From positions 1 through 63,911 of IMG/VR virus record IMGVR_UViG_3300021437_000017: a stretch of DNA of 63,911 bases. One strand, written 5' to 3'. The first letter of the stretch is position 1. Each line of letters opens with the position of its first letter. The stretch comes from a virus. The translations under genes and the position numbers were made by a program. The notes beneath the pieces are model-generated. The model saw only the letters and a program-made list of their open reading frames with translations, was not told the origin of the DNA and searched no databases. Shown piece by piece: positions 7,872-17,438 of the stretch.

Positions 7872-8924
7872 ATGAGCGCAGCAGCAAAAGACCTGAAATA
7901 CTACCTCGAACACACCGACGAAATGCCAACCGATCCCAAAGAAATCGAGCGGCTTGCAAATGCACACATGGAGGCCAGTCTCGAATCAGGGACTGAGACC
8001 ATGAACGTGGATGCGATCGTTGGCAAGCAGGAGGGCGATACGAAAGGCGAGCCGCCCGTCGCCGCCGAGGCAGCGAAGGAAGCAGAAGCAAAGGCTGACC
8101 CGAAGACTGAAACGCCTCCTGTGGCACAAACGCCGCCAGAGTCGCCTAAATCTGAAGAAAAGCCGGAAGGCATACTCGCAAAAGACGGAAAAAATGTCAT
8201 TCCGTATTCTCAACTTGAATCCGCTAGATCCAGAGCATCGGCGGCGGAGGCTCTCGCAAGGGAGCAGGCCGCAGAAATCGAGCGGCTCAAGGCTGAGAAA
8301 GCGGCACCGCAAGAGGATGTCGCGATACTGACGAATGAGGAACTGGACGCACTCGAAGCCGATTCGCCGACGTTAGCGAAGACGTTGCGTGCGCAACAGC
8401 AATCCATTCAACGGTTGAACGAAAGACTCGAAGCGGTAGCGCAGACGCAATTAGGCCAGATCGCCACCGAAGAGACGGCGGTAAGGTCGGAAGTTCAAAC
8501 CGCAATCGATGAGAATCCTACGCTTGCCGCATGGCAAACGGCGGAAGATCAGAGCTTGTGGAATGAGGCGTCACGGTTCGACAAACTTCTGCGGGAGAGT
8601 CCAGCTTACGCCAATGTTTCATTCGCGGACAGATTCGCAAAGGTCGTGGAGTTGACGCAATCAGCCTTGGGGCTGGAGGCGGAAACGCCGCCTGCTGTGG
8701 TTGAAGAAAAGCCTACGCTCACGCCGGAGCAGGTCAAGAGTGCGGCGCAAGCCAAGTTGACGGCGAAGGCCAAACTGCCTGTGTCGTCCTCGCAATTTCC
8801 GGGGGGCGTGCCGCCTGCTGTTGACGAGAAAGACCGCGTTGAACAGATGTCTTCGGTCGAACTCGGCAACAAGTTTCTCGGGATGAGCCGAGAGCAGTTG
8901 GACACGTACCTGTCCACGTTGTAA
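7872..8924 (+). CDS. Probable scaffolding protein
   Basis: This 350-residue protein lies immediately upstream of the major capsid gene, the usual scaffold position. It is acidic, rich in Ala, Glu and Lys, with a disordered middle (residues 50-110) and a predicted coiled coil around residues 115-215 (repeated AEALAREQAAEIERLKAEK-like heptads). Scaffolds guide capsid assembly and then leave. The call rests on position and composition. Confidence 0.75.
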   Translation: MSAAAKDLKYYLEHTDEMPTDPKEIERLANAHMEASLESGTETMNVDAIVGKQEGDTKGEPPVAAEAAKEAEAKADPKTETPPVAQTPPESPKSEEKPEGILAKDGKNVIPYSQLESARSRASAAEALAREQAAEIERLKAEKAAPQEDVAILTNEELDALEADSPTLAKTLRAQQQSIQRLNERLEAVAQTQLGQIATEETAVRSEVQTAIDENPTLAAWQTAEDQSLWNEASRFDKLLRESPAYANVSFADRFAKVVELTQSALGLEAETPPAVVEEKPTLTPEQVKSAAQAKLTAKAKLPVSSSQFPGGVPPAVDEKDRVEQMSSVELGNKFLGMSREQLDTYLSTL

Positions 8925-8942
8925 TCAACAAAAGGAGCCACT

Positions 8943-10220
8943 ATGGCTACCAATGTCCCATATGGGTCAGCACTGGCCCGCAAAATATATGGTGCGGCCT
9001 TGTTTGCCGCGGTGCAGATTGAGCCTGGTTTCATGAACCTGCTCACCGGTCCCGCGCCCAAGCAGGCAGAAGCGGAGTCGAAGCTGAAAGGCCAGACTTC
9101 CGCCGAGTACCCGATCGTGCGCGTTACAGACCTTTCCAAAGGTGCTGGCGCAAGCGTATCGGTGGACTTGTTCAATAACCTTACGGGCAAACCGGTGATG
9201 GGCGACAAGCGCATCGTCGGACGCCTCATGTCCCTGACCTATTCGTCAATGGACGTGCAGATCAACCAGTATCGCGGTGGTGCTGACGCGGGTGGCAAGA
9301 TGACCCAACAGCGCACGGTCTGGAATTTGCGCGGCATAGCGATGGCCGGGCTTACCAACTGGTCAGGACGCCTTGAGGATCAATTGTGCCTCGTGCATCT
9401 GGCCGGAGCGCGTGGTACGCAAAGCACGTCGGACTGGGTTATCCCGTTGGCGTCGGACCCGGACTTCACTACCATCATGGTGAACACGGTCAACGCGCCG
9501 ACGAAAAATCGCCAGTTCTACGCGAACGATGCAACGCTGCCGTCAAACCTCGATACCTCCGACATCCTGACGCTGACCGACTTCGACCGGGTTGCCTCTG
9601 TCCTCAAAGACAGCCAGATCCCGCTGCAGTCAATCAAGATCAAGGGCGACGTGTATGCGTGGAATGACCCGTTGTGGTGCGCGTTTGTCACCAACCGGCA
9701 ATGGCTCTACCTGCAAACCCGCACTGGCGAGAAGTCGTGGCGCTCGTTCCTGCAAAACGCCTATGAGCGGCGTAGCGCTGGCATGAGACACCCGCTTTTC
9801 TACGGTGACGTGGGGATGTGGGCAGGCATTTTGATCCGTCCGATGAACCGTCTTGCGATTCGTTTCGCTGCTGGCGATACGGTGCATTACGACACGGGTG
9901 GCTCGAACGGCAAAACCTTCACCGATTCTACGGCGAGCGCTGCGGTTGCAATGGACCGCTGCATCATCGTGGGCGCGCAGGCGTTGCTCAAGTGCTACGG
10001 CCAGCATCAAGCCTCGGAGTATTACTATTCGTGGCATGAGGAATTGGTCGATCACCAGAACGCGGTGGAGACGAGCGTTGCCATGATGGGTGGAGTTGCC
10101 AAGACGCGCTTCCAAGTCTACGACGGCGTTGCAAACGTCGATGTTGACTATGGTGTTGCTGTTTTGGACTCCTATGCACCGGACCCGACGACTGCGGCTG
10201 GCAAAGCGCTGCTCGTCTAA
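8943..10220 (+). CDS. Major capsid protein, N4 gp56 family
   Basis: This 425-residue protein is of the N4 gp56 / DUF4043 type. Features are the N-terminal region MATNVPYGSALARKIYG, the KLKGQTSAEYPIVRVTDL segment, and QYRGGADAGGKMTQQRT around residue 110. It forms the icosahedral shell. The ribosome site aaaggag lies just upstream. The conserved order scaffold, capsid, small decoration protein supports the call. Confidence 0.88.
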   Translation: MATNVPYGSALARKIYGAALFAAVQIEPGFMNLLTGPAPKQAEAESKLKGQTSAEYPIVRVTDLSKGAGASVSVDLFNNLTGKPVMGDKRIVGRLMSLTYSSMDVQINQYRGGADAGGKMTQQRTVWNLRGIAMAGLTNWSGRLEDQLCLVHLAGARGTQSTSDWVIPLASDPDFTTIMVNTVNAPTKNRQFYANDATLPSNLDTSDILTLTDFDRVASVLKDSQIPLQSIKIKGDVYAWNDPLWCAFVTNRQWLYLQTRTGEKSWRSFLQNAYERRSAGMRHPLFYGDVGMWAGILIRPMNRLAIRFAAGDTVHYDTGGSNGKTFTDSTASAAVAMDRCIIVGAQALLKCYGQHQASEYYYSWHEELVDHQNAVETSVAMMGGVAKTRFQVYDGVANVDVDYGVAVLDSYAPDPTTAAGKALLV

Positions 10221-10235
10221 CCAAGGAGAATCCAA

Positions 10236-10703
10236 ATGGCCAACTACTCAAGCGACAACTTCAGTCAGCCCGTTTTCAACGGGGCTTACGGCAACAAGAG
10301 CTTCGCTCACGCATCGTTCGCGGACATCGGTCTTATCAATGCCTCCGCTGGCTTTGCACTTGCCGACACTTTCGATATCGTCAAAATTCCTGCCGGGGCG
10401 AGAGTCCTGTCGGGGTTTGTCTATACCGGAACGGTAACACTAGCCACCAGCACGATTTCGGTCGGCGTGAAATACGCTGACGGTACTTCGACCGGTGGGA
10501 CAACCGGGACAGCCGCATTAAGCGGTGGGACTGCAATTCCGGTCACGACTGCCAAAACGCAGGTGGTGCTGAACTTTACCCCGTTCACGAACGATGTGGA
10601 CACCATCATCTACGGGGTCTGGTCCTCGCCCGGCGCGCTGGCTGGGACCAACGGAGCCCAACTCGATTTCGTGATCGACTACTCGGCATCCGGCAGTAAG
10701 TAA
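10236..10703 (+). CDS. Probable capsid decoration or head protein
   Basis: This 155-residue, Thr/Ser/Gly-rich protein follows the major capsid gene with a strong ribosome site (aaggaga). The pattern of alternating hydrophobic and small residues (LADTFDIVKIPAGARVLSGF) suggests a beta-barrel. Genes in this position often encode capsid-stabilising proteins. An intrinsic terminator follows. Confidence 0.65.
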   Translation: MANYSSDNFSQPVFNGAYGNKSFAHASFADIGLINASAGFALADTFDIVKIPAGARVLSGFVYTGTVTLATSTISVGVKYADGTSTGGTTGTAALSGGTAIPVTTAKTQVVLNFTPFTNDVDTIIYGVWSSPGALAGTNGAQLDFVIDYSASGSK

Positions 10704-10722
10704 AAAGCAATTCGCTGCACAT

Positions 10723-10753
10723 TGCCGGGGGCTTAACCGCCTCCGGCATTTTT
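10723..10753 (+). terminator. Intrinsic terminator after capsid genes
   Basis: A 10-bp stem, TGCCGGGGGC with GCCTCCGGCA, closes a 6-nt loop and is followed by five T residues. It would lower expression of downstream connector and tail genes relative to capsid genes. Confidence 0.75.
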
Positions 10754-10769
10754 ACCAAGGAGCATAGCA

Positions 10770-11261
10770 ATGCGCATTGTGTATATTGGGAATAAAGACG
10801 CTAAATCAGACAATATCGCCGCGACGGGGCTGGTATGGAAGCGCGGCCAGATTCACGAAGTCGAAGATGAAGCGAAATACTCCAAGCTTCTCGAACATCC
10901 TCTCATTTGGAAAAACGCGGATGAGCAATACGAACTCATCCCAGAACTCAAGGCAGTCGCCGCGATGCCCGTCGCCAAGTTCGTCGCTACTGACGACCCC
11001 TTCATCGACTCCTTCATCCAGCAGGTCCCCGACGAAATCCTCAAGGCATTGCACGCCCGGACGCTTGTGCCAGTGTTCATGTCGGCGGAAGACGTTGCGG
11101 AATATGGCGAATGGAAGCTCGAAAAAGATACGCGCCCAGACCCTGCCCCGCGAGAAACGGGACCGGCCCCGCAAGAGAAGGAGACGCGACCCGGCCTTGA
11201 AGGCATCGATCGCCGCACCCGTGAATACAAGCAACTGGTGGCTGCAGGCAAGGCGGCATAA
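10770..11261 (+). CDS. Hypothetical protein, acidic, possible head accessory
   Basis: This 163-residue protein has a folded N-terminal region (MRIVYIGNKDAKSDNIAATG) and a charged, Pro-rich C-terminal third (residues 120-155) that looks disordered. The ribosome site accaaggagc is clear. Its place between capsid and head-tail adaptor genes suggests a head-completion role. I do not recognise the family. Confidence 0.6.
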   Translation: MRIVYIGNKDAKSDNIAATGLVWKRGQIHEVEDEAKYSKLLEHPLIWKNADEQYELIPELKAVAAMPVAKFVATDDPFIDSFIQQVPDEILKALHARTLVPVFMSAEDVAEYGEWKLEKDTRPDPAPRETGPAPQEKETRPGLEGIDRRTREYKQLVAAGKAA

Positions 11262-11264
11262 GCC

Positions 11265-11597
11265 ATGAGCGTGACAATCCAAAGCGTGCTGGACCTCGCG
11301 CGCTTTGATCTGAACGACATTGACAAGTCGCGCAACTCTGACTCCGACATGCTGAAGTTCGCCAATGACGGGATCGCCAAGGCTTACGTCATGAGGCCAG
11401 ATTTACGGTTCGGTAATTATGCGACCGCTTATTCTGATTTGGCTGCGACCGATGTATTCCCGCTTGCCCTCGAATACCGACCCGGCATCGCCAACTATAT
11501 CGTTCTTCGATGCGAGACAGCGGACGATGCCTTTGCCAATGAGCAACGAGCCATTCAGGGCCTCAAATTGTTCATGGCCGACTTTGGAATGGGGTAG
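11265..11597 (+). CDS. Probable head-tail adaptor
   Basis: This 110-residue, mostly helical protein begins VTIQSVLDLARFDLNDID and has an EYRPGIANYIVLRC segment, as in small phage adaptor proteins that dock below the portal. Size and position before the tail genes agree with that role. The match is by pattern, not by a certain motif. Confidence 0.6.
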   Translation: MSVTIQSVLDLARFDLNDIDKSRNSDSDMLKFANDGIAKAYVMRPDLRFGNYATAYSDLAATDVFPLALEYRPGIANYIVLRCETADDAFANEQRAIQGLKLFMADFGMG

Positions 11598-11603
11598 ACG
11601 ATT

Positions 11604-12389
11604 ATGATGAAATGGCAAGATGTGGTTATTGACTCGCTATCCCGGCCCGTCTCCAATGTAACCATCTTGGTGAGGCCGACCGGTATAACGACGGCGACCT
11701 CCGTGCTTTATGCGGCCTCCACCGGCACGACGACGGCCTCTAATCCGATCACGGCGGACGCGAATGGGCGCTTCTCGTTCTACGCCGCCAATGGACGTTA
11801 CGATCTAGTCATTACTGGCGCTGGCATCAATACGACGACGCAGTCTGACGTGATGCTCGAAGACGTGCCGCTTTCCAATCTGTCAGAACTTTCCACTGCG
11901 GGCGATGCTCGCACCAATTTAGGACTCGGAAGCGCGGCCGTAGTATCAACTTCAACATTCCTTCAGACGGCAAATAATCTTTCTGAGTTGACCGCGTCTG
12001 CCGCCACTGTGCGCTCTAACATCGCCGTTGTGGGATCAACGGGGAGCCAGTCTATTCACGGCGGCAAGAGATTCGATGTCGTTCCGCTTGCCAGCACCGG
12101 CCAGATAGTCCCCGACTTCTCATTGTCAAACAACTGGTCATTAGCGATGACCGTCAATACGACGTTGGCAGCTGGAACGAACGCTGTGGTCGGTCAACAG
12201 GGGCAGGTTGTTATCTGGCAGAATTCGACCGCCAAGACCCTCTCCTATGACAGCGGATTCTACAAGTTCGCCGCGGGGGCCACGGCAACGCTCTCAACGG
12301 CCACTGTGACCGGCACGCGGGATGTGCTGCGTTACTACATCATGGATTCCACTTCCGCAGAGTGCGAGATGAGGAACCTCGTGTCATGA
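11604..12389 (+). CDS. Tail fibre-like protein
   Basis: This 261-residue protein starts with a short domain (VVIDSLSRPVSNVTILVRPTG) and continues with the NLSEL-type repeats common in phage fibres (NLSELSTAGDARTNLGLGSA, then NLSELTASAATVRSNIAV). The C-terminal half is Thr-rich and beta-structured. It probably trimerises and contributes to adsorption. The next gene starts within its stop (ATGA). Confidence 0.7.
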   Translation: MMKWQDVVIDSLSRPVSNVTILVRPTGITTATSVLYAASTGTTTASNPITADANGRFSFYAANGRYDLVITGAGINTTTQSDVMLEDVPLSNLSELSTAGDARTNLGLGSAAVVSTSTFLQTANNLSELTASAATVRSNIAVVGSTGSQSIHGGKRFDVVPLASTGQIVPDFSLSNNWSLAMTVNTTLAAGTNAVVGQQGQVVIWQNSTAKTLSYDSGFYKFAAGATATLSTATVTGTRDVLRYYIMDSTSAECEMRNLVS

Positions 12390-13300
12390 CCATCATCGTC
12401 CAGGTTTCCTCAACCGCGACATTTGCCAATTTCAGCCCGGACATTCTGAATTGGGTATGCCCGGACGTGCCGATGGCCCCGCTGCCGTTGGTCAACAACG
12501 CGATACGGGATTCTGTAATCGATCTCTGCGAACGCGCCCTTATCTGGCGGCAGGAGTTGCAGCAGATATTGGTTCTCGGTCCGACCTCCACAACGACCAG
12601 CACATCCGCTTCGCAGTTTGCATCCTCTATTTCCGTTGCCGATACCACGAACTTCAATAATGGCGATACGCTCAAGGTCCTGCTGACCGATGGGACGTGG
12701 TGGCGCGGGCATGTCAACGGGACGCCGACCGGAGGCGTGATTACTCTCGATGGGCAACTCAATCAGGCTGTTGACTTGGGCGCTACCGTCACCAAGTTTG
12801 TTGATCTCTACCCGATTACGGTGCCGAACGGGACCGCAATCGCGAAAGGGCTGAACGCTTGGTTGAATGACAATCCGATCGATCCGATCAGTCAAGATGA
12901 CCTCGATAACGAGTTCAACAACACGTCATTCGGCTGGGTCGGCGTGAATTGGCGTACCGACGTAAATCTGCCCTCTCGCTGGTACATGCCGGATGACAAC
13001 ACGGTGGGGCTTGTCCTCGCGCCGTCGGCTGGTGGAGCATTGCGAATTCAGGCGGCATTGAAACCAACGCGCGCCTCGACGACATTCCCTGAGTGGATTT
13101 ACGAGCGCTACATCGAAACGATCGCACATGGTGCAAAAGCGCGTATTCAGATGATCCCGAAAAAACCATACTCCGATCTGAAAACCGGAGCGTGGCATCT
13201 CGATCAATTCAATGGCTTCATCGGTGAAGCGATGATAAGAACAGCCCGCGCGAATACTCGTGCGCCACTACGCAGTCACACGGTCTACGGCCTGCGATAA
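12386..13300 (+). CDS. Tail-associated structural protein, unknown
   Basis: This 304-residue protein starts at MTIIVQVSS, coupled by ATGA to the fibre gene; an upstream in-frame start exists but overlaps more. A helical segment (NNAIRDSVIDLCERALIWRQ) is followed by beta-rich sequence and a basic C-terminus. Similar proteins sit between adaptor and nozzle genes in related podoviruses. I infer a tail assembly or adaptor role. Confidence 0.6.
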   Translation: MTIIVQVSSTATFANFSPDILNWVCPDVPMAPLPLVNNAIRDSVIDLCERALIWRQELQQILVLGPTSTTTSTSASQFASSISVADTTNFNNGDTLKVLLTDGTWWRGHVNGTPTGGVITLDGQLNQAVDLGATVTKFVDLYPITVPNGTAIAKGLNAWLNDNPIDPISQDDLDNEFNNTSFGWVGVNWRTDVNLPSRWYMPDDNTVGLVLAPSAGGALRIQAALKPTRASTTFPEWIYERYIETIAHGAKARIQMIPKKPYSDLKTGAWHLDQFNGFIGEAMIRTARANTRAPLRSHTVYGLR

Positions 13301-13312
13301 CGAAAGACATCT

Positions 13313-15112
13313 ATGGCAAACCCACTTCCAATTGTTTTCGTCGATAACTGTTACGGCACTATCGCCTCTGGCATTTCCGCATCGGCCACGAGCATCGCTC
13401 TGACTACCGGGCACGGCGTCAGGTTTCCAGCGATTGCAAGCGGCCAGGTTCTCTACGCGACGCTTCTCAATTCCAGCAATGTGCTTGAGCAGATTCATAT
13501 CACGGCACACACGGCGAGTTCCGACACCTTAACCGTAGTGCGTGGCGTCAACGGGACAACCGCAAAGGCGTGGTCGGCAGGCGACAGGATCGAATGCCGG
13601 CTGACGAGCGAGCATATGACAACGGTTTCCATCTCCGACCTTCGCTGGTTCGGGGTGACGATGAATACGTCTGACAATGCCACGCAGACCGCCAATACCA
13701 CGGCAATAAATGTCGCGCTGACAACCACCGGAAGACTGATCCGCATCCCCACTGGTACGGTCTATTACAACGGGAATCTTGGCGGTGTATCGAATATTCC
13801 AACCTGTTCCGGCCTTGTGGGAGAAGGCGAGTTGGTAAGTATTCTTCAGCCGAGCACGGCCGTTACAAGAGCGCTCGACTTTTACAATGGGACCTTCAGC
13901 CTGCGTGATTTCAAAATTCAAGGGAATGGAACAACCACGGAGGGTCTTTACCTAGGTTCTGCGGTAGGCTCTCCTTTTACGACCGTCGATATGTCGTGCG
14001 TACAGATCAGCGATTTCACTCTCAACACAACCCCAGGCACAACTGGCATAGGACTTCGCATTGACCAAGTGCTGAAGAGCACATTCAGAAAACTCACCGT
14101 CAACGATTGTGGAACATGCCTGAAAATTGACCACAGGTCTGACGGCACAAACTTCCCTACGACTTGCGTCTTTATAGGCGGTTCATTTATCAACGCCCTT
14201 TACATCAACGCGCTGATCAAGTCCGGCTATGGAGTCCAGTTTTACGGGACGGTGTTTGAGTCTGCGAAAAGCGAGGGTGTTGCAATGGTTCCTGATTCCG
14301 CCGGTACCGGTACACCAGCGGCAGCAGGCGATCAAGAGTGTCTTAACTACACCTTCTACCGGTGCGACTTCGAGGATAACTACACGCCGGGCAACGCCAG
14401 TAATTTCCAATTCGTCGCTAATGGCGGGGCGTCTACGGCGCTTATTCGAGATGTGGTGCTGGATGCGTGCATCTTTAATCCAAATAACAGTTCCGGGATT
14501 ATCACGAAGGCAATAGAATTCACCGGAACTGGAGGGACCAACTGCGATAGCTGGCTCGTCAACAATCCATACGTCAATAATGTGGCGAACATCATTGCGG
14601 TTACGGCCGGGACCGGTAAGGGGTCAATCACCAATCTCTACCCGACCTATCTGACCGGGGGTGTGCCTACTGAGTTGGTGCAGAATCTGTCCTCCTTCCT
14701 GATCACCGGATATGACGATCGGTGGCGCTCTTATGCGGTTACTGCGGACCCCAACGGAATCGTGGATGATACGCATAACCAAGCGGCGACCTTCGCCGTT
14801 GGGCCAACTGTCTCGGTTTATCGGTATCAAATAAATGGCAAGCGGGTCGTGGTCGAGTTGCAATGGTCCGGGACACTGCAAGCTATTACGCCGCCCTACA
14901 TCAAGGTTCGGTTGCCTAATTTAGTCACGCAGGGAAATTTGGCTTACACACCGGCTTTGGTGACTGACAACAATGTCTTGGGAGCCGGGATGGCCTATGG
15001 AGATGGGGTGGCTGGCGCGTCTTATATCGTGTTCAAGAAAGTCCCGAACGCAAACTTTACTTCTGGCTCTGTCGTTGGCGGAGCAGTAACTATCACCCTT
15101 GAGTTGGCGTAA
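13313..15112 (+). CDS. Tailspike-like protein with beta-helix
   Basis: This 599-residue protein has an N-terminal virion-attachment-like part (residues 1-100, with TLTVVRGVNGTTAKAW), then a long stretch of Asn, Thr, Gly and Ile with regular turns, as in right-handed parallel beta-helices of tailspikes. The C-terminal 120 residues (after about 480) look like a separate trimerisation or binding domain. It would bind or depolymerise surface polysaccharide. No catalytic residues can be assigned by eye. The next small gene starts within its stop codon (TAATG). Confidence 0.7.
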   Translation: MANPLPIVFVDNCYGTIASGISASATSIALTTGHGVRFPAIASGQVLYATLLNSSNVLEQIHITAHTASSDTLTVVRGVNGTTAKAWSAGDRIECRLTSEHMTTVSISDLRWFGVTMNTSDNATQTANTTAINVALTTTGRLIRIPTGTVYYNGNLGGVSNIPTCSGLVGEGELVSILQPSTAVTRALDFYNGTFSLRDFKIQGNGTTTEGLYLGSAVGSPFTTVDMSCVQISDFTLNTTPGTTGIGLRIDQVLKSTFRKLTVNDCGTCLKIDHRSDGTNFPTTCVFIGGSFINALYINALIKSGYGVQFYGTVFESAKSEGVAMVPDSAGTGTPAAAGDQECLNYTFYRCDFEDNYTPGNASNFQFVANGGASTALIRDVVLDACIFNPNNSSGIITKAIEFTGTGGTNCDSWLVNNPYVNNVANIIAVTAGTGKGSITNLYPTYLTGGVPTELVQNLSSFLITGYDDRWRSYAVTADPNGIVDDTHNQAATFAVGPTVSVYRYQINGKRVVVELQWSGTLQAITPPYIKVRLPNLVTQGNLAYTPALVTDNNVLGAGMAYGDGVAGASYIVFKKVPNANFTSGSVVGGAVTITLELA

Positions 15113-15288
15113 TGCTCTACGACAAAATAAAAAAAGAAGGCCAGAGATTTTACGACCAAGAGGTGTACCTGAAACCCATTCCGAATCCTATGAGTGCGGC
15201 AGTCAAACGAGCTTTTGGCCACCCGGTTCCACGACCAGTAATGATCGGATACCGCCGCGTCAAACTTGATTGGGTGAAACCGGCATGA
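15112..15288 (+). CDS. Small basic protein between spike and nozzle genes
   Basis: This 58-residue product (MLYDKIKKEGQRFYDQEVYL...) is rich in Lys, Arg and Pro. Its ATG overlaps the upstream stop (TAATG) and its stop overlaps the next ATG (ATGA), so both ends are coupled. That packing argues it is a real gene despite its size. Function is unknown. Confidence 0.6.
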   Translation: MLYDKIKKEGQRFYDQEVYLKPIPNPMSAAVKRAFGHPVPRPVMIGYRRVKLDWVKPA

Positions 15289-17438
15289 CGGGATTCAAAA
15301 TCGATCGGTTCGGTGGCGTAATTCCGCGGCTTGGCGGCCGCATCTTGCCCCCCAACGGAGCGCAGATAGCGCAGAACGTCAAATTGTTCTCGGGCGAATT
15401 GACCGCGTGGAAGCAGACTACGACGGTCAATGCGCCGTCAAAGGGCGGCAATCTTCAATCAATGTATCGGATGTACAGCACGGCGAGCGATACGTGGCTC
15501 GCGTGGCCGGGCGACGTGGATGTCGTCAAAGGGCCAATCGCCGGGGACACCAGTTTCAAGGTCTATTTCACGGGGGATACGACTACTGCGACTAATAGCG
15601 CAGCGGGACCTCGTAAAACAAATCTGGCGCTCGCCAAGACAGGTGGAACCGATTACCCGCATGACTGGCTTGAGATGGGGGTGCCGGCTCCGGGCAGCGC
15701 TCCTACCGTCATTGGGACGGGTGGCACTTCTACGAATAGCGTCACACGCACGTATCTCTACACCTATGTCACTGGGACGGATGCGCAAGGCGGCTTCTGG
15801 GGCGAAGAAGGACCGCCTAGTGCGCTCGGGACCGGCACCGGGAAAGAAGACGCGGGATGGGTGATTGCGCAACTATCAACCGGCACCACTGGCAAGTATG
15901 CTTGGGTCGGGGCGACAAAGCGAATCTACCGCGCCTTGACGGATAACGCCGGGAATACTAACTTCCAATTGGCGTTGACTGACGTGCCGATTGCGACCAC
16001 GAGCACGAGCGATACGACCGCCTCCGCTGCGCTGGGTGCGGTATGCCCGACCTTCATTAATGGCATAGTCAATTCAGAATGGGTGGGTCCGCCGTCCGAC
16101 CTGACAGGTCTGATTGCATTGCCCAATGGAATAATGGCCGGGTTCTCCGGCAACCAGATTTGCTTTTGCGAACCATTCTTTCCTCACGCATGGCCGATAC
16201 GTTATCGGCTCTCAACCAATTTCGGCATCGTGAGCTTGGGGCATTACGGACAAACTCTAATTGTCACTACCAAGGGCTTCCCCTACGCGGTAGTCGGTGC
16301 GCGACCGGACTCGATGTCAATGTCGATGATCGAGGAAAATCATCCGTGCGTATCGAAACGCGGCACGGTGAGTTTCCCGTGGGGCGTCATGTGGCCAACG
16401 CCGGACGGTCTGGCGCTCGCCGGAGTCGGTGGCGCGGTAAACGTGATCGAACCGTTTATGAAGCGGGACGAATGGCAAGCTCTTTGTTTTCCGTCAACGA
16501 TCATCGCGCGTCAATATCTGGACGTTTACTTTGCCTTTTTCAACGACGGCACATCGAATCTCAACTTCATTTTCGACAGGACAAATGAACAAGGGCCACT
16601 CGTCTTCGGAAATTTCGCGGCGACGGGCGCGTGGAATGATCCAGAGACGCTGAAACTCTATCTGCTCATCGGCGGCTCCATCCAGTTGTGGGATTCTGAC
16701 ACAATTAATCTTGCCGAGTTTGATTGGAAGAGCAAGGTGATTGTGACGCCAAAGCCGGTGAACTTCGGAGCGATTCAGGTCGAGGCGGATTACGGCGCCA
16801 TTCTTGACCCTGCACAATTTGCTACCCAAAGCGCGGCGGATACCGCAGCCAACGCCCTGATTCTTGGAACTGGAAACAGCGATACCGTAAATCTAACCGC
16901 TTGGGCGGCGACGAGTTCGTATGGAGTCGGGGCGTCTGTCAAGAGCGTGAACGGCGTCAGGATGGCAACCTGTATCGTTGGGGGCACTTCAGCGGCGGCG
17001 GAGCCTACTTGGCCGGATGTATTGGGTGGCACCGCAACGGACGCCACAGTCCAGTGGAAACAGGTATGGGAAATACAAGGGGTAACACGCGGTTGTCTTG
17101 ATGAGTTTGTGCTTGGCTATTACAACCAGATCAACACGGGAGATCCGTTTCAGATTGGCAGCAACCAAAACGGATGGGGCTTTCCGTTGGATGGCAGCCT
17201 GTTGATTGGCGGAGTTTACCCGACATTCAACAATCGCCATCTGTTTCTCCAGGTTTATGCAACGACGACTGGGACGGATACACAACTCGTCTATTCAAAA
17301 GGATTGACCAATCGCGCCGCCGTAAGACCTCCGCGTGGATTCAAAAGCGATACGTGGGAATTTCGTTTGGTCGGCGACATTCGCGTGAGATACTTCAAGG
17401 TGGCTGAGACGGGAACTGAACTCGGCCTGATTCAATGA
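15285..17438 (+). CDS. Tail nozzle / tail-tube-like protein
   Basis: This 717-residue protein starts at MTGFKIDRFGGVIPRLGG. The opening, with GAQIAQNVKLFSGELTAWKQ, resembles the start of podoviral nozzle proteins (T7 gp12 class), in which a GG-containing N-terminus and an AQN motif are followed by a long beta-propeller-like body. Size agrees. Its stop overlaps the next start (ATGA). Confidence 0.6.
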   Translation: MTGFKIDRFGGVIPRLGGRILPPNGAQIAQNVKLFSGELTAWKQTTTVNAPSKGGNLQSMYRMYSTASDTWLAWPGDVDVVKGPIAGDTSFKVYFTGDTTTATNSAAGPRKTNLALAKTGGTDYPHDWLEMGVPAPGSAPTVIGTGGTSTNSVTRTYLYTYVTGTDAQGGFWGEEGPPSALGTGTGKEDAGWVIAQLSTGTTGKYAWVGATKRIYRALTDNAGNTNFQLALTDVPIATTSTSDTTASAALGAVCPTFINGIVNSEWVGPPSDLTGLIALPNGIMAGFSGNQICFCEPFFPHAWPIRYRLSTNFGIVSLGHYGQTLIVTTKGFPYAVVGARPDSMSMSMIEENHPCVSKRGTVSFPWGVMWPTPDGLALAGVGGAVNVIEPFMKRDEWQALCFPSTIIARQYLDVYFAFFNDGTSNLNFIFDRTNEQGPLVFGNFAATGAWNDPETLKLYLLIGGSIQLWDSDTINLAEFDWKSKVIVTPKPVNFGAIQVEADYGAILDPAQFATQSAADTAANALILGTGNSDTVNLTAWAATSSYGVGASVKSVNGVRMATCIVGGTSAAAEPTWPDVLGGTATDATVQWKQVWEIQGVTRGCLDEFVLGYYNQINTGDPFQIGSNQNGWGFPLDGSLLIGGVYPTFNNRHLFLQVYATTTGTDTQLVYSKGLTNRAAVRPPRGFKSDTWEFRLVGDIRVRYFKVAETGTELGLIQ